Shown in pieces: positions 38,701 through 51,034 of a stretch of DNA of 64,000 nucleotides. The stretch is from Panorpa germanica. Its lineage: Eukaryota > Arthropoda > Insecta > Mecoptera > Panorpidae. Below the pieces are notes generated by a model. The model saw nothing but the letters and a program-made list of their open reading frames with translations, did not search any database and was not told the origin of the DNA. Positions within the stretch are counted from its first letter, which is position 1, and each line of letters starts with the position of its first letter. The position numbers were made by a program, and so were the translations under genes. Where the stretch lies: assembly GCA_963678705.1 (NCBI GenBank), contig CAVMBN010000199.1, positions 310,001 through 374,000 on the forward strand, read 5' to 3'.

Positions 38701-39275
38701 TGTATTTTTTTGTATAGAATGTCACGTTATCACTCACTCTTAAGCTATTTTAAAGTAACAGAAATGTGTTATTATTATAAAAATTTTATTTTTTTAGTTC
38801 CATCATTACTATTTTTGAGTAAAAGAGACACAGTTGGTACAACTGCAAGTACAAAAAATATAAATGTTAATATTAATTTTAATTTCATATTATATATAGC
38901 AGCACTTGTGTATACAAATGTGCATGATAAAATAAAACAAAATTTTATAACTTTTAACCATATATTTGTATGTAAAAACTTATTTATTTGTATTGAATTT
39001 CACTTTACCACACAATCTAAATGTATTTTAAAGTAACAGAAATGTATTAATATTTTAAATTTTTTATTTTTTTATTTTCATCACTACAATTTTTGTGTAA
39101 AAGAGACACAGTTAGTACAACTGCAAGTTCAAAAAATATAAAAGTTATTATTAATTTTAATTTCACATTAAATATAGCAGCACTTGTGTGAACAAATGTG
39201 CATGTTATAATAAAAAAAAACTATTTAATAACTTTTAACCATATAATTGTATGTAAAAATGTATTTTTTTGTAAA
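29661..39275 (+). repeat. Large duplicon R2 and its continuation, 34 monomers
   Basis: It opens with a type-13 relative at 29747 carrying aaaacgtcacg and ttagaagtaacag. It follows R1 to 35.5 kb (offset 9,811), continues as the end of R1 to 37.1 kb (offset 7,567), and then matches 17.75-19.9 kb of HOR B (offset 19,341). Internally 35914 and 38717 are again ten monomers apart (2,803 bp). Full monomers run from 29747 to 38996. The frameshift T of 17414 and 29188 is also present in the monomer at 36755. Confidence 0.88.
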
Positions 39276-40113
39276 AAACGTCACGTTAACACCCACTCTT
39301 AAGCTATTTAAAAGTAACAGAAATGTATTAATATTTTAAAATTTTTATTTTTTTAGTTCCATCATTACTATTTTTGTTTAAAAAAGACACAGTTGGTACA
39401 TCTGCAAATATAAAAAGTATAAAAGTTAATATTAATTTTAATTTCTTATTATATAAGCAGCACTTGTGTGAACAAATGTGCATGTTATAATAAAAAAAAC
39501 TATTTAATAACTTTTAACCATATAATTGTATGTAAAAATGTATTTCTTTGTATAGAATGTCACGTTATCACCCACTCTTAAGCTATTTTAAAGTAACAGA
39601 AATGTGTTAATATTTCAAAAATTTTATTTTTTTAGTTCCATTATTACTATTTTTGGGTAAAAAAGACACAGTTTGTACAACTGCAAGTACATAAAATATA
39701 AAAGTTAATAATAATTTTAATTTCATATTATTATAGCAGCACTTGTGTATACAAATGTGCATGGTAAAATAAAACAAAATTTTATAACTTTTAACCATAT
39801 ATTTGTATGTAAAAATTAATTTTTTTGTATTGAATTTCACTTTACCACACAATCTAAATGTATTTAAAAGTAACAGAAATGCATTAATATTTTAAAATTT
39901 TTATTTTTTTAGTTCCATCACTACAATTTTTGTGTAAAAGAGACACAGTTAGTACAACTGCAAGTTCAAATAATATAAATGTTATTATTAATTTTAATTT
40001 CATTTTATATATAGCAGCACTTGTGTAAACAAATGTGCAAGTTATAATAAAAAAAAAACTATTTAATAACTTTTAACCATATAATTGTATGTAAAAATGT
40101 ATTTTTTTGTACA
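39276..40113 (+). repeat. X-Y-Z cassette, copy 1: 3 monomers, 838 bp
   Basis: X (39276) has aaaacgtcacg, tttttgtttaaaaaag, gtacatctgc, aaaagtataaaag and a shortened attatataagcagc. Y (39555) has atttctttgtatag, gtgttaatatttc, ttccattattac, tttgggtaaaaaag, gtacataaaatat and gcatggtaaaat. Z (39832) is a Q monomer with gcattaatatt and ttcaaataatataaatg. This trio is absent from the left 39 kb, apart from relatives of X's 5' end and Z's 3' end. Confidence 0.85.
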
Positions 40114-42633
40114 GAATGTCACGTTATCACCCACTCTTAAGCTATTTTAAAGTAACAGAAATGTGTTATTATTTTAAAAATTTTATTTTTTTAGTTTCAT
40201 CATTACTATTTTTGAATAAAAGAGACACAATTGGTACAACTGCAAGTACAAAAAATATAAAAGTTAATAATAATTTTAATTTCATATTATATATAGCAGC
40301 ACTTGTGTATACAAATGTGCATGATAAAATAAAGCAAAATTTTATAACTTTTAACCAAATATTTGTATGTAAAAATTTATTTTTTTGTATTGAATTTTAC
40401 TTTACCACACAATCTAAATGTATTTTAAAGTAACAGAAATGTATTAATATTTAAAATTTCTGTTTTTTTAATTCCATCACTACAATTTTTGTGTAAAAGA
40501 GACACAGTTAGTACAAATGCAAGTTCAAAAAATATAAAAGTTATTATTAATTCTAATTTCATTTTATATATAGCAGCACTTGTGTGAACAAATGTGCATG
40601 ATAAAATAAAACAAAATTTTATAACTTTTAACCATATATTTGTATGTAAAAATTTATTTTTTTGTATTGAATTTCACTTTACCACACAATCTAAATGTAT
40701 TTTAAAATTAACAGAAATGTATTAATATTTTAAAATTTTTATTTTTTTACTTCCATCACTACAATTTTTGTGTAAAAGAGACACAGTTAGTACAACTGCA
40801 AGTTCAAAAAATATAAAAGTTATTATTAATTTTAATTTCATATTATATATAGCAGCACTTGTGTGAACAAATGTGCATGTTATAATAAAAAAAAAACTAT
40901 TTAATAACTTTTAACTATATAATTGTATGTAAAAATGTATTTTTTAGTATAGAATGTCACGTTATCACCCACTGTTAAGCTATTTTAAAGTAACAGAAAT
41001 GTGTTATTCTTTTAAAAATTTTATTTTTTTAGTTCCATCTTTACTATTTTTGAGTAAAAGAGACACAGTTGGTACAACTGCAAGTACAAAAAATATAAAT
41101 GTTAATAATAATTTTAATTTCATATTATATATAGCAGCACTTGTGTATACAAATGTGCATGATAAAATAAAACAAAATTTTATAACTTTTAACCATATAT
41201 TTGTGTGTAAAAATTTATTTTTTTGTATTGAATTTCACTTTACCACACAATCTAAATGTATTTTAAAGTAACAGAAATGTATTAATATTTTAAAATTTTT
41301 ATTTTTTTAGTTCCATCACTACAATTTTTGTGTAAAAGAGACACAGTTAGTACAACTGCAAGTTCAAAAAATATAAAAGTTATTTTTAATTTTAATTTCA
41401 TATTATATATAGCAGCACTTGTGTGAACAAATGTGCATGTTATAATAAGAAAAAAACTATTTAATAACTTTTAACCATATAATTGTATGTAAAAATGTAT
41501 TTTTTTGTATAGAATGTCACGTTATCACCCACTCTTAAGCAATTTTAAAGTAACAGAAATGTATTAATATTTTAAAATTTTCATTTTTTTAGTTCCATCA
41601 CTACAATTTTTGTGTAAAACAGACACAGTTAGTACAACTGCAAGTTCAAAAAATATAAATGTTTTTATTAATTTTAATTTCATATTATATATTGCAGTAC
41701 TTGTGTGAACAAATGTGCATGTTTTAATAAAAGAAAAACTATTTAATAACTTTTAACCATATAATTGTATGTAAAAATGTATTTTTTTGTACAGAATGTC
41801 ACGTTATCACCCACTCTTAAGCTATTTTAGAGTAACAGAAATGTAATAATATTTTAAAGTTTTTATTTTTTTAATTCCATCATTACTACTTTTGAGTAAA
41901 AAAGACACAGTTGGTACAACTACACGTATAAAAAATATAAAAGTTATTAATAATTTTAATTTCATATTATATATAGCAGCACTTGTGTGAACAAATGTGC
42001 ATGTTATAATATAAAAAAACTATTTAATAACTTTTAACCATATAATTGTATGTAAAAATGTATTTTTTTGTATAGAATGTCACGTTATCACCCACTCTTA
42101 AGCTATTTTAAAGTAACAGAAATGTGTTATAATTATAAAAATTTTATTTTTTTAGTTCCATCATTACTATTTTTGAGTAAAAGAGACACAGTTGGTACAA
42201 CTGCAAGTACAAAAAATATAAATGTTAATATTAATTTTAATTTCATATTATATATAGCAGCACTTGTGTATACAAATGTGCATGATAAAATAAAACAAAA
42301 TTTTATAACTTTTATCCATATATTTGTATGTAAAAACTTATTTATTTGTATTGAATTTCACTTTACCACACAATCTAGATGTATTTTAAAGTAACAGAAA
42401 TGTATTAATATTTTAAAATTTTTATTTTTTTATTTCCATCACTACAATTTTTGTGTAAAAGAGACACAGTTAGTACAACTGCAAGTTCAAAAAATATAAA
42501 AGTTATTATTAATTTTAATTTCACATTATATATAGCAGCACTTGTGTGAACAAATGTGCATGTTATAATAAAAAAAAACTATTTAATAACTTTTAACCAT
42601 ATAATTGTATGTAAAAATGTATTTTTTAGTAAA
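40114..42633 (+). repeat. Third partial copy of the duplicon: 9 monomers
   Basis: Starts at 40114, 40392, 40669, 40952, 41230, 41512, 41794, 42075 and 42353, at an offset of 10,085 bp from 30029-32.5 kb. It retains accaaatatttg and gacacaattgg in the first monomer and ttttagagtaacag and actacacg in the type-10 monomer. It differs in places such as aagttcaaaaa near 40,523 (R2 aagtacaaaaa) and an ordinary tgtatgtaaaaatg near 41,768, so it separated earlier than R1 and R2. Confidence 0.86.
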
Positions 42634-43472
42634 AAACGTCACGTTAACATTCACTCTTAAGCTATTTAAAAGTAACAGAAATGTATTAATATTTTAAAAT
42701 TTTTATTTTTTTAGTTCCATCATTACTATTTTTGTTTAAAAAAGACACAGTTAGTACATCTGCAAGTATAAAAAGTATAAAAGTTAATATTAATTTTAAT
42801 TTCATATTATATAAGCAGCACTTGTGTGAACAAATGTGCATGTTATAATAAAAAAAACTATTTAATAACTTTTAACCATATAATTGTATGTAAAAATGTA
42901 TTTCTTTGTATAGAATGTCACGTTATCACCTACTCTTAAGCTATTTTAAAGTAACAGAAATGTGTTAATATTTCAAAAATTTTATTTTTTTAGTTCCATT
43001 ATTACTATTTTTGGGTAAAAAAGACACAGTTTGTACAACTGCAAGTACATAAAATATAAAAGTTAATAATAATTTTAATTTCATATTATATATAGCAGCA
43101 CTTGTGTATACAAATGTGCATGGTAAAATAAAACAAAATTTTATAACTTTTAACCATATATTTGTATGTAAAAATTAATTTTTCTGTATTGAATTTCACT
43201 TTACCACACAATCTAAACGTATTTTAAAGTAACAGAAATGCATTAATATTTTAAAATTTTTATTTTTTTAGTTCCATCACTACAATTTTTGTGTAAAAGA
43301 GACACAGTTAGTACAACTGCAAGTTCAAATAATATAAATGTTATTATTAATTTTAATTTCATATTATATATAGCAGCATTTGTGTAAACAAATGTGCAAG
43401 TTATAATAAAAAAAAAACTATTTAATTACTTTTAACCATATAATTGTATGTAAAAATGTATTTTTTTGTACA
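42634..43472 (+). repeat. X-Y-Z cassette, copy 2: 3 monomers, 839 bp
   Basis: X at 42634, Y at 42913, Z at 43191. Same diagnostic variants as copy 1, with private changes: aacattcactc and attttttagtaaaaaac in X, ctactcttaag and tttttctgtattg in Y, ctaaacgtatt in Z. The Y monomer's gtgttaat gives a stop early in the recurrent open frame. The cassette follows the third duplicon copy just as copy 1 follows R2. Confidence 0.85.
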
Positions 43473-46400
43473 GAATGTCACGTTATCACCCACTCTTAAG
43501 CTATTTTAAAGTAACAGAAATGTTATTATTTTAAAAATTTTATTTTTTTAGTTTCATCATTACTATTTTTGAATAAAAAAAACACAGTTGGTACAACTGC
43601 AAGTACAAAATATATAAAAGTTAATACTAATTTTAATTTCATATTATATATAGCAGCACTTGTGTATACAAATGTGCATGATAAAATAAAGCAAAATTTT
43701 ATAACTTTTAACCATATATTTGTATGTAAAAATTTATTTTTTTGTATTGAATTTTACTTTACCACACAATCTAAATGTATTTTAAAGTAACAGAAATGTA
43801 TTAATATTTAAAATTTCTGTTTTTTTAATTCCATCACTACAATTTTTGTGTAAAAGAGACACAGTTAGTACAACTGCAAGTTCAAAAAATATAAAAGTTA
43901 TTATTAATTTTAATTTCATTTTATTTATAGCAGCACTTGTGTGAACAAATGTGCATGTTATAATAAAAAAAAACTATTTAATAACTTTTAACCATATAAT
44001 TGTATGTAAAAATGTATTTTTTTGTATAGAATGTCACGTTATCACCCACTCTTAAGCTATTTTAAAGTAACAGAAATGTGTTATTATTTTAAAAATTTTA
44101 TTTTTTTAGTTCCATCATTACTATTTTTGAGTAAAAGAGACACAGTTGGTACAACTGCAAGTACAAAAAATATAAATGTTAATAATAATTTTAATTTCAT
44201 ATTATATATAGCAGCACTTGTGTATACAAATGTGCATGATAAAATAAAACAAAATTTTATAACTTTTAACCATATATTTGTATGTAAAAATTTATTTTTT
44301 TGTATTGAATTTCACTTTACCACACAATCTAAATGTATTTTAAAGTAACAGAAATGTATTAATATTTTAAAAATTTTATTTTTTGAGTTCCATCACTACA
44401 ATTTTTGTGTAAAAGAGACACAGTTAGTACAACTGCAAGTTCAAAAAATATAAAAGTTATTATTAATTTTAATTTCATATTATATATAGCAGCACTTGTG
44501 TGAACAAATGTGCATGTTATAATAAGAAAAAAACTATTTAATATCTTTTAACCATATAATTGTATGTAAAAATGTATTTTTTTGTATAGAATGTCACGTT
44601 ATCACCCACTCTTAAGCAATTTTAAAGTAACAGAAATGTATTAATATTTTAAAATTTTTATTTATTTAGTTTCATCACTACAATTTTTGTGTTTAAGAGA
44701 CACAGTTAGTACAACTGCAAGTTCAAAAAATATAAATGTTTTTATTAATTTTAATTTTATATTATATATAGCAGCACTTGTGTGAACAAGTGTGCATGTT
44801 ATAATGAAAAAAAAACTATTTAATAACTTTTATTAATATAATTGTATGTAAAAATGTATTTTTTTGTACAGAATGTCACGTTATCACCCACTCTTAAGCT
44901 ATTTTAAAGTAACAGAAATGTATTAATATTTTAAAATTTTTATTTTTTTAGTTCCATCATTACTATTTTTGAGTAACAAAGACACAGTTGGTACAACTGC
45001 AAGTATAAAAAATATAAAAGTTAATAATAATTTTAATTTCATATTATATATAGCAGCACTTGTGTGAACAAATGTGCATGTTATAATAAAAAAAACTATT
45101 TAATAACTTTTAACCATATAATTGTATTTAAAAATGTATTTTTTTGTATAGAATGTCACGTTATCACCCACTCTTAAGCAATTTTAAAGTAACAGAAATG
45201 TATTAATTTTTTAAAATTTTTATTTTTTTAGTTCCATCACTACAATTTTTGTGTTTAAGAGACACAGTTAGTACAACTGCAAGTTCAAAAAATATAAATG
45301 TTTTTATTAATTTTAATTTCATATTATATATAGCAGCACTTGTGTGAACAAGTGTGCATGTTATAATAAAAAAAAAACTATTTAATAACTTTTATTAATA
45401 TAATTGTATGTAAAAATGTATTTTTTTGTACAGAATGTCACGTTATCACCCACTCTTAAGCTATTTTAAAGTAACAGAAATGTAATAATATTTTAAAGTT
45501 TTTATCTTTTTAGTTCCATCATTACTACTTTTGAGTAAAAAAGACATAGTTGGTACAACTACAAGTATAAAAAATATAAAAGTTAATAATAATTTTAATT
45601 TCATATTATATATAGCAGCACTTGTGTGAACAAATGTGCATGTTTTAATAAAAAAAAAATATTTAATAACTTTTAACCATATAATTGTATGTAAAAATGT
45701 ATTTTTTTGTATAGAATGTCACGTTATCACCCACTCTTAAGCTATTTTAAAGTAACAGAAATGTGTTATTATTTAAAAAATTTAATTTTTTTAGTTCCAT
45801 CATTACTATTTTTGGGTAAAAAAGACACAGTTTGTACAACTGCAAGTACAAAAAATATAAAAGTTATTATTAATTTTAATTTCACTTTATATATAGCTGC
45901 ACTTGTGTGAACAAATGTGCATGATAAAATAAAACAAAATTTTATAACTTTTAACCATATATTTGTATGTAAAAATTTATTTTTTTGTATTGAATTTCAC
46001 TTTACCACACAATCTTAATGTATTTTAAAATTAACAGAAATGTATTAATATTTTAAAATTTTTATTTTTTTATTTCCATCACTACAATTTTTGTGTAAAA
46101 GAGACACAGTTAGTACAACTGCAAGTTCAAAAAATATAAAAGTTATTATTCATTTTAATTTCATATTATATATAGCAGCACTTGTGTGAACAAATGTGCA
46201 TGTTATAATAAAAAAAACTATTTAATAACTTTTAACCATATAATTGTATGTAAAAATGTATTTTTTTGTATAGAATGTCACGTTATCACCCACTGTTAAG
46301 CTATTTTAAAGTAACAGAAATGTGTTATTATTTTAAAAATTTTATTTTACTAGTTCCATCTTTACTATTTTTAAGTAAAAGAGACACAGTTGGTACAACT

Positions 46401-48520
46401 GCAAGTACAAAAAATATAAATGTTAATAATAATTTTAATTTCATATTATATATAGCAGCACTTGTGTATACAAATGTGCATGATAAAATAAAACAAAATT
46501 TTATAACTTTTAACTATATATTTGTATGTAAAAATTTATTTTTTTGTATTGAATTTCACTTTACCACACAATCTAAATGTTTTTTAAAGTAACAGAAATG
46601 TATTAATATTTTAAAATTTTTATTTTTTTAGTTCCATCACTACAATTTTTGTGTAAAAGAGACACAGTTAGTACAACTGCAAGTTCAAAAAATATAAAAG
46701 TTATTATTAATTTTAATTTCATATTATATATAGCAGCACTTGTGTGAACAAATGTGCATGTTATAATAAGAAAAAAACTATTTAATAACTTTTAACCATA
46801 TAATTGTATGTAAAAATGTATTTTTTTGTATAGAATGTCACGTTATCACCCACTCTTAAGCAATTTTAAAGTAACAGAAATGTATTATTATTTTAAAATT
46901 TAAATTTTTTTAGTTCCATCACTACAATTTTTGTGTAAAAGAGACACAGTTAGTACAACTGCAAGTTCAAAAAATATAAATGTTTTTATTAATTTTAATT
47001 TCATATTATATATTGCAGCACTTGTGTGAACAAATGTGCATGTTATAATAAGAGAAAAACTATTTAATAACTTTTAACCATATAATTGTATGTAAAAATG
47101 TATTTTTTTGTACAGAATGTCACGTTATCACCCACTCTTAAGCTATTTTAAAGTAACAGAAATGTAATAATATTTTAAAGTTTTTATTTTTTTAATTCCA
47201 TCATTACTACTTTTGAGTAAAAAAGACACAGTTGGTACAACTACAAGTATAAAAAATATAAAAGTTATAAATAATTTTAATTTCATATTATATATAGCAG
47301 CACTTGTGTGAACGAATGTGCATGTTATAATAAAAAAAAAACTATTTAATAAATTTTAACCATATAATTGTATGTAAAAATGTATTTTTTTGTATAGAAT
47401 GTCACGTTATCACCCACTCTTAAGCTATTTTAAAGTAACAGAAATGTGTTATTATTATAAAAATTTTATTTTTTTAGTTCCATCATTACTATTTTTGAGT
47501 AAAAGAGACACAGTTGGTACAACTGCAAGTACAAAAAATATAAATGTTAATATTAATTTTAATTTCATATTATATATAGCAGCACTTGTGTATACAAATG
47601 TGCATGATAAAATAAAACAAAATTTTATAACTTTTAACCATATATTTGTATGCAAAAACTTATTTATTTGTATTGAATTTCACTTTACCACACAATCTAA
47701 ATGTATTTTTAAGTAACAGAAATGTATTAATATTTTTAAATTTTTATTTTTTTATTTCCATCACTACAATTTTTGTGTAAAAGAGACACAGTTAGTACAA
47801 CTGCAAGTTCAAAAAATATAAAAGTTATTATTAATTTTAATTTTACATTATATATAGCAGCACTTGTGTGAACAAATGTGCATGTTATAATAAGAAAAAA
47901 ACTATTTAATAACTTTTAACCATATAATTGTATGTAAAAATGTATTTTTTTGTATAGAATGTCACGTTATCACCCACTCTTAAGCAATTTTAAAGTAACA
48001 GAAATGTATTATTATTTTAAAATTTTCATTTTTTTAGTTCCATCACTACAATTTTTGTGTAAAAGAGACACAGTTAGTACAACTGCAAGTTCAAAAAATA
48101 TAAATGTTTTTATTAATTTTAATTTCATATTATATATTGCAGCACTTGTGTGAACAAATGTGCATGTTATAATAAAAGAAAAACTATTTAATAACTTTTA
48201 ACCATATAATTGTATGTAAAAATGTATTTTTTTGTAAAAAATGTCATGTTAACACCCACTCTTAAGCTATTTAAAAGTAACAGAAATGTATTAATATTTT
48301 AAAATTTTTTTTTTTTTAGTTCCATCACTACAATTTTTGTGTAAAAGAGACATAGTTAGTACAACTGCAAGTTCCAATAATATAAATGTTATTATTAATT
48401 TTAATTTCATATTATATATAGCAGCACTTGTGTAAACAAATGTGCAAGTTATAATAAAAAAAAAACTATTTAATAACTTTTAACCATATAATTGTATGTA
48501 AAAATGTATTTTTTTGTACA
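43473..48520 (+). repeat. A-like block: 18 monomers, 5,048 bp
   Basis: Starts at 43473, 43749, 44029, 44307, 44589, 44871, 45151, 45433, 45714, 45992, 46273, 46551, 46833, 47115, 47397, 47675, 47957 and 48239. From 44029 it resembles HOR A monomers 1 and 2, then a type-4, a type-3 with type-5 upstream flank, type 4, a type-18 relative, and then 5 to 12 in order. A type-9 monomer (47957) stands between types 12 and 13, preceded by a type-8 style linker (ataagaaaaaaac). The total is the same number of monomers as HOR A, but the order is rearranged. It differs enough from copies 1-3 to be an older relative. Confidence 0.82.
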
Positions 48521-50197
48521 GAATGTCACGTTATCACCCACTCTTAAGCTATTTTAAAGTAACAGAAATGTGTTATTATTTTAAAAAATTTATTTTTTTA
48601 GTTTCATCATTACTATTTTTGAATAAAAGAGACACAGTTGGTACAACTGCAAGTACAAAAAATATAAAAGTTATTAATAATTTTAATTTCATATTATATA
48701 TAGCAGCACTTGTGTATACAAATGTGCATGATAAAATAAAGCAAAATTTTATAACTTTTAACCATATATTTGTATGTAAAAATTTATTTTTTTGTATTGA
48801 ATTTTACTTTACCACACAATCTAAATGTATTTTAAAGTAACAGAAATGTATTAATATTTAAAATTTATGTTTTTTTAATTCCATCACTACAATTTTTGTG
48901 TAAAAGAGACACAGTTAGTACAAATGCAAGTTCAAAAAATATAAAAGTTATTATTAATTTTAATTTCATTTTATATATAGCAGCACTTGTGTGAACAAAT
49001 GTGCATGATAAAATAAAACAAAATTTTATAACTTTTAACCATATATTGTATGTAAAAATTTATTTTTTTGTATTGAATTTCACTTTACCACACAATCTAA
49101 ATGTATTTTAAAATTAACAGAAATGTATTAATATTTTAAAATTTTTATTTTTTTACTTCCATCACTACAATTTTTGTGTAAAAGAGAGACAGTTAGTACA
49201 ACTGCAAGTTCAAAAAATATAAAAGTTATTATTATTTTAATTTCATATTATATATAGCAGCACTTGTGTTAACAAATGTGCATGTTATAATAAAAAAAAA
49301 ACTATTTATTAACTTTTAACTATATAATTGTATGTAGAAATGTATTTTTTTGTATAGAATGTCACGTTATCACCCACTGTTAAGCTATTTTAAAGTAACA
49401 GAAAAGTGTTATTATTTTAAAAATTTTATTTTTTAGTTCCATCTTTACTATTTTTAAGTAAAAGAGACACAGTTGGTACAACTGCAAGTACAAAAAATAT
49501 AAATGTTAATAATAATTTTAATTTCATATTATATATAGCAGCACTTGTGTATACAAATGTGCATGATAAAACAAAACAAAATTTTATAACTTTTACCCAT
49601 ATATTTGTATGTGAAAATTTATTTTTTTGTATTGAATTTCACTTTACCACACAATCTAAATGTATTTTGAAGTAACAGAAATGTATTATTATTTTAAAAT
49701 TTTCATTTTTTTAATTCCATCACTACAATTTTTGTGTAAAAGAGACACAGTTAGTACAACTGCAAGTTCAAAAAATATAAATGTTTTTATTAATTTTAAT
49801 TTCATATTATATATTGCAGCACTTGTGTGAACAAATGTGCATGTTTTAATAAAAGAAAAACTATTTAATAACTTTTAACCATATAATTGTATGTAAAAAT
49901 GTATTTTTTTGTACAGAATGTCACGTTATCACCCACTCTTAAGCTATTTTAAAGTAACAGAAATGTAATAATATTTTAAAGTTTTTATTTTTTTAATTCC
50001 ATCATTACTACTTTTGAGTAAAAAAGACACAGTTGGTACAACTACAAGTATAAAAAATATAAAAGTTATTTTTAATTTTAATTTCATATTATATATAGCA
50101 GCACTTGTGTGAATAAATGTGCATGTTATAATAAAAAAAAAACTATTTAATAACTTTTAATTATATAATTGTATGTAAAAATGTATTTTTTTGTAAA
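48521..50197 (+). repeat. B-like block: 6 monomers with a hybrid
   Basis: Starts at 48521, 48799, 49075, 49357, 49634 and 49916 (14-Q-Q-7*-hybrid-10). The monomer at 49634 has a Q box but a type-9 body (tattattattttaaaattttcat, split by a change at ttttga). The crossover therefore lies in aagtaacagaaatg, and about one monomer was lost. The monomer at 49357 carries small deletions and gaaaagtg, which break its open frame. Mutation density is visibly higher here than in R1/R2. Confidence 0.8.
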
Positions 50198-51034
50198 AAA
50201 CGTCACGTTAACACCCACTCTTAAGCTATTTAAAAGTAACAAATGTATTAATATTTTAAAATTTTTATTTTTTTAGTTCCATCATTACTATTTTTGTTTA
50301 AAAAAGACACAGTTGGTACATCTGCAAGTATAAAAAGTATAAAAGTTAATAATAATTTTAATTTCTTATTATATAAGCAGCACTTGTGTGAACAAATGTG
50401 CATGTTATAATAAAAAAAACTATGTAATAACTTTTAACCATATAATTGTATGTAAAAATGTATTTCTTTGTATAGAATGTCACGTTATCACCCACTCTTA
50501 AGCTTGTTTAAAGTAACAGAAATGTGTTAATATTTCAAAAATTTTATTTTTTTAGTTCCATTATTACTATTTTTGGGTAAAAAAGACACAGTTTGTACAA
50601 CTGCAAGTACATAAAATATAAAAGTAATTAATAATTTTAATTTCATATTATATATAGCAGCACTTGTGTATACAAATGTGCATGGTAAAATAAAACAAAA
50701 TTTTATAACTTTTAACCATATATTTGTATGTAAAAATTAATTTTTTTGTATTGAATTTCACTTTACCACACAATCTAAATGTATTTTAAAGTAACAGAAA
50801 TGCATTAATATTTTAAAATTTTTATTTTTTTAGTTCCATCACTACAATTTTTGTGTAAAAGAGACACAGTTAGTACAACTGCAAGTTCAAATAATATAAA
50901 AGTTATTATTAATTTTAATTTCATATTATATATAGCAGCATTTGTGTACACAAATGTGCAAGTTATAATAAAAAAAAAAGTATTTAATAACTTTTAACCA
51001 TATAATTGTATGTAAAAATGTATTTTTTTGTACA
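50198..51034 (+). repeat. X-Y-Z cassette, copy 3: 3 monomers, 837 bp
   Basis: X at 50198, Y at 50475, Z at 50753. Copy-specific changes: X lacks two or three bases in agtaacaaatg, Y has aagcttgtttaaag (an AAGCTT hexamer) and aaaagtaattaat, and Z has gtgtacacaaatg and ataatataaaag. It follows a B-like block as do the other cassettes. Confidence 0.84.

Noticed and set aside
39276..40113. X-Y-Z cassette as an inserted foreign element
   Set aside because: All three parts are ordinary monomers of the same satellite, in register and orientation, with only diagnostic substitutions and a 4-bp shortening in X.
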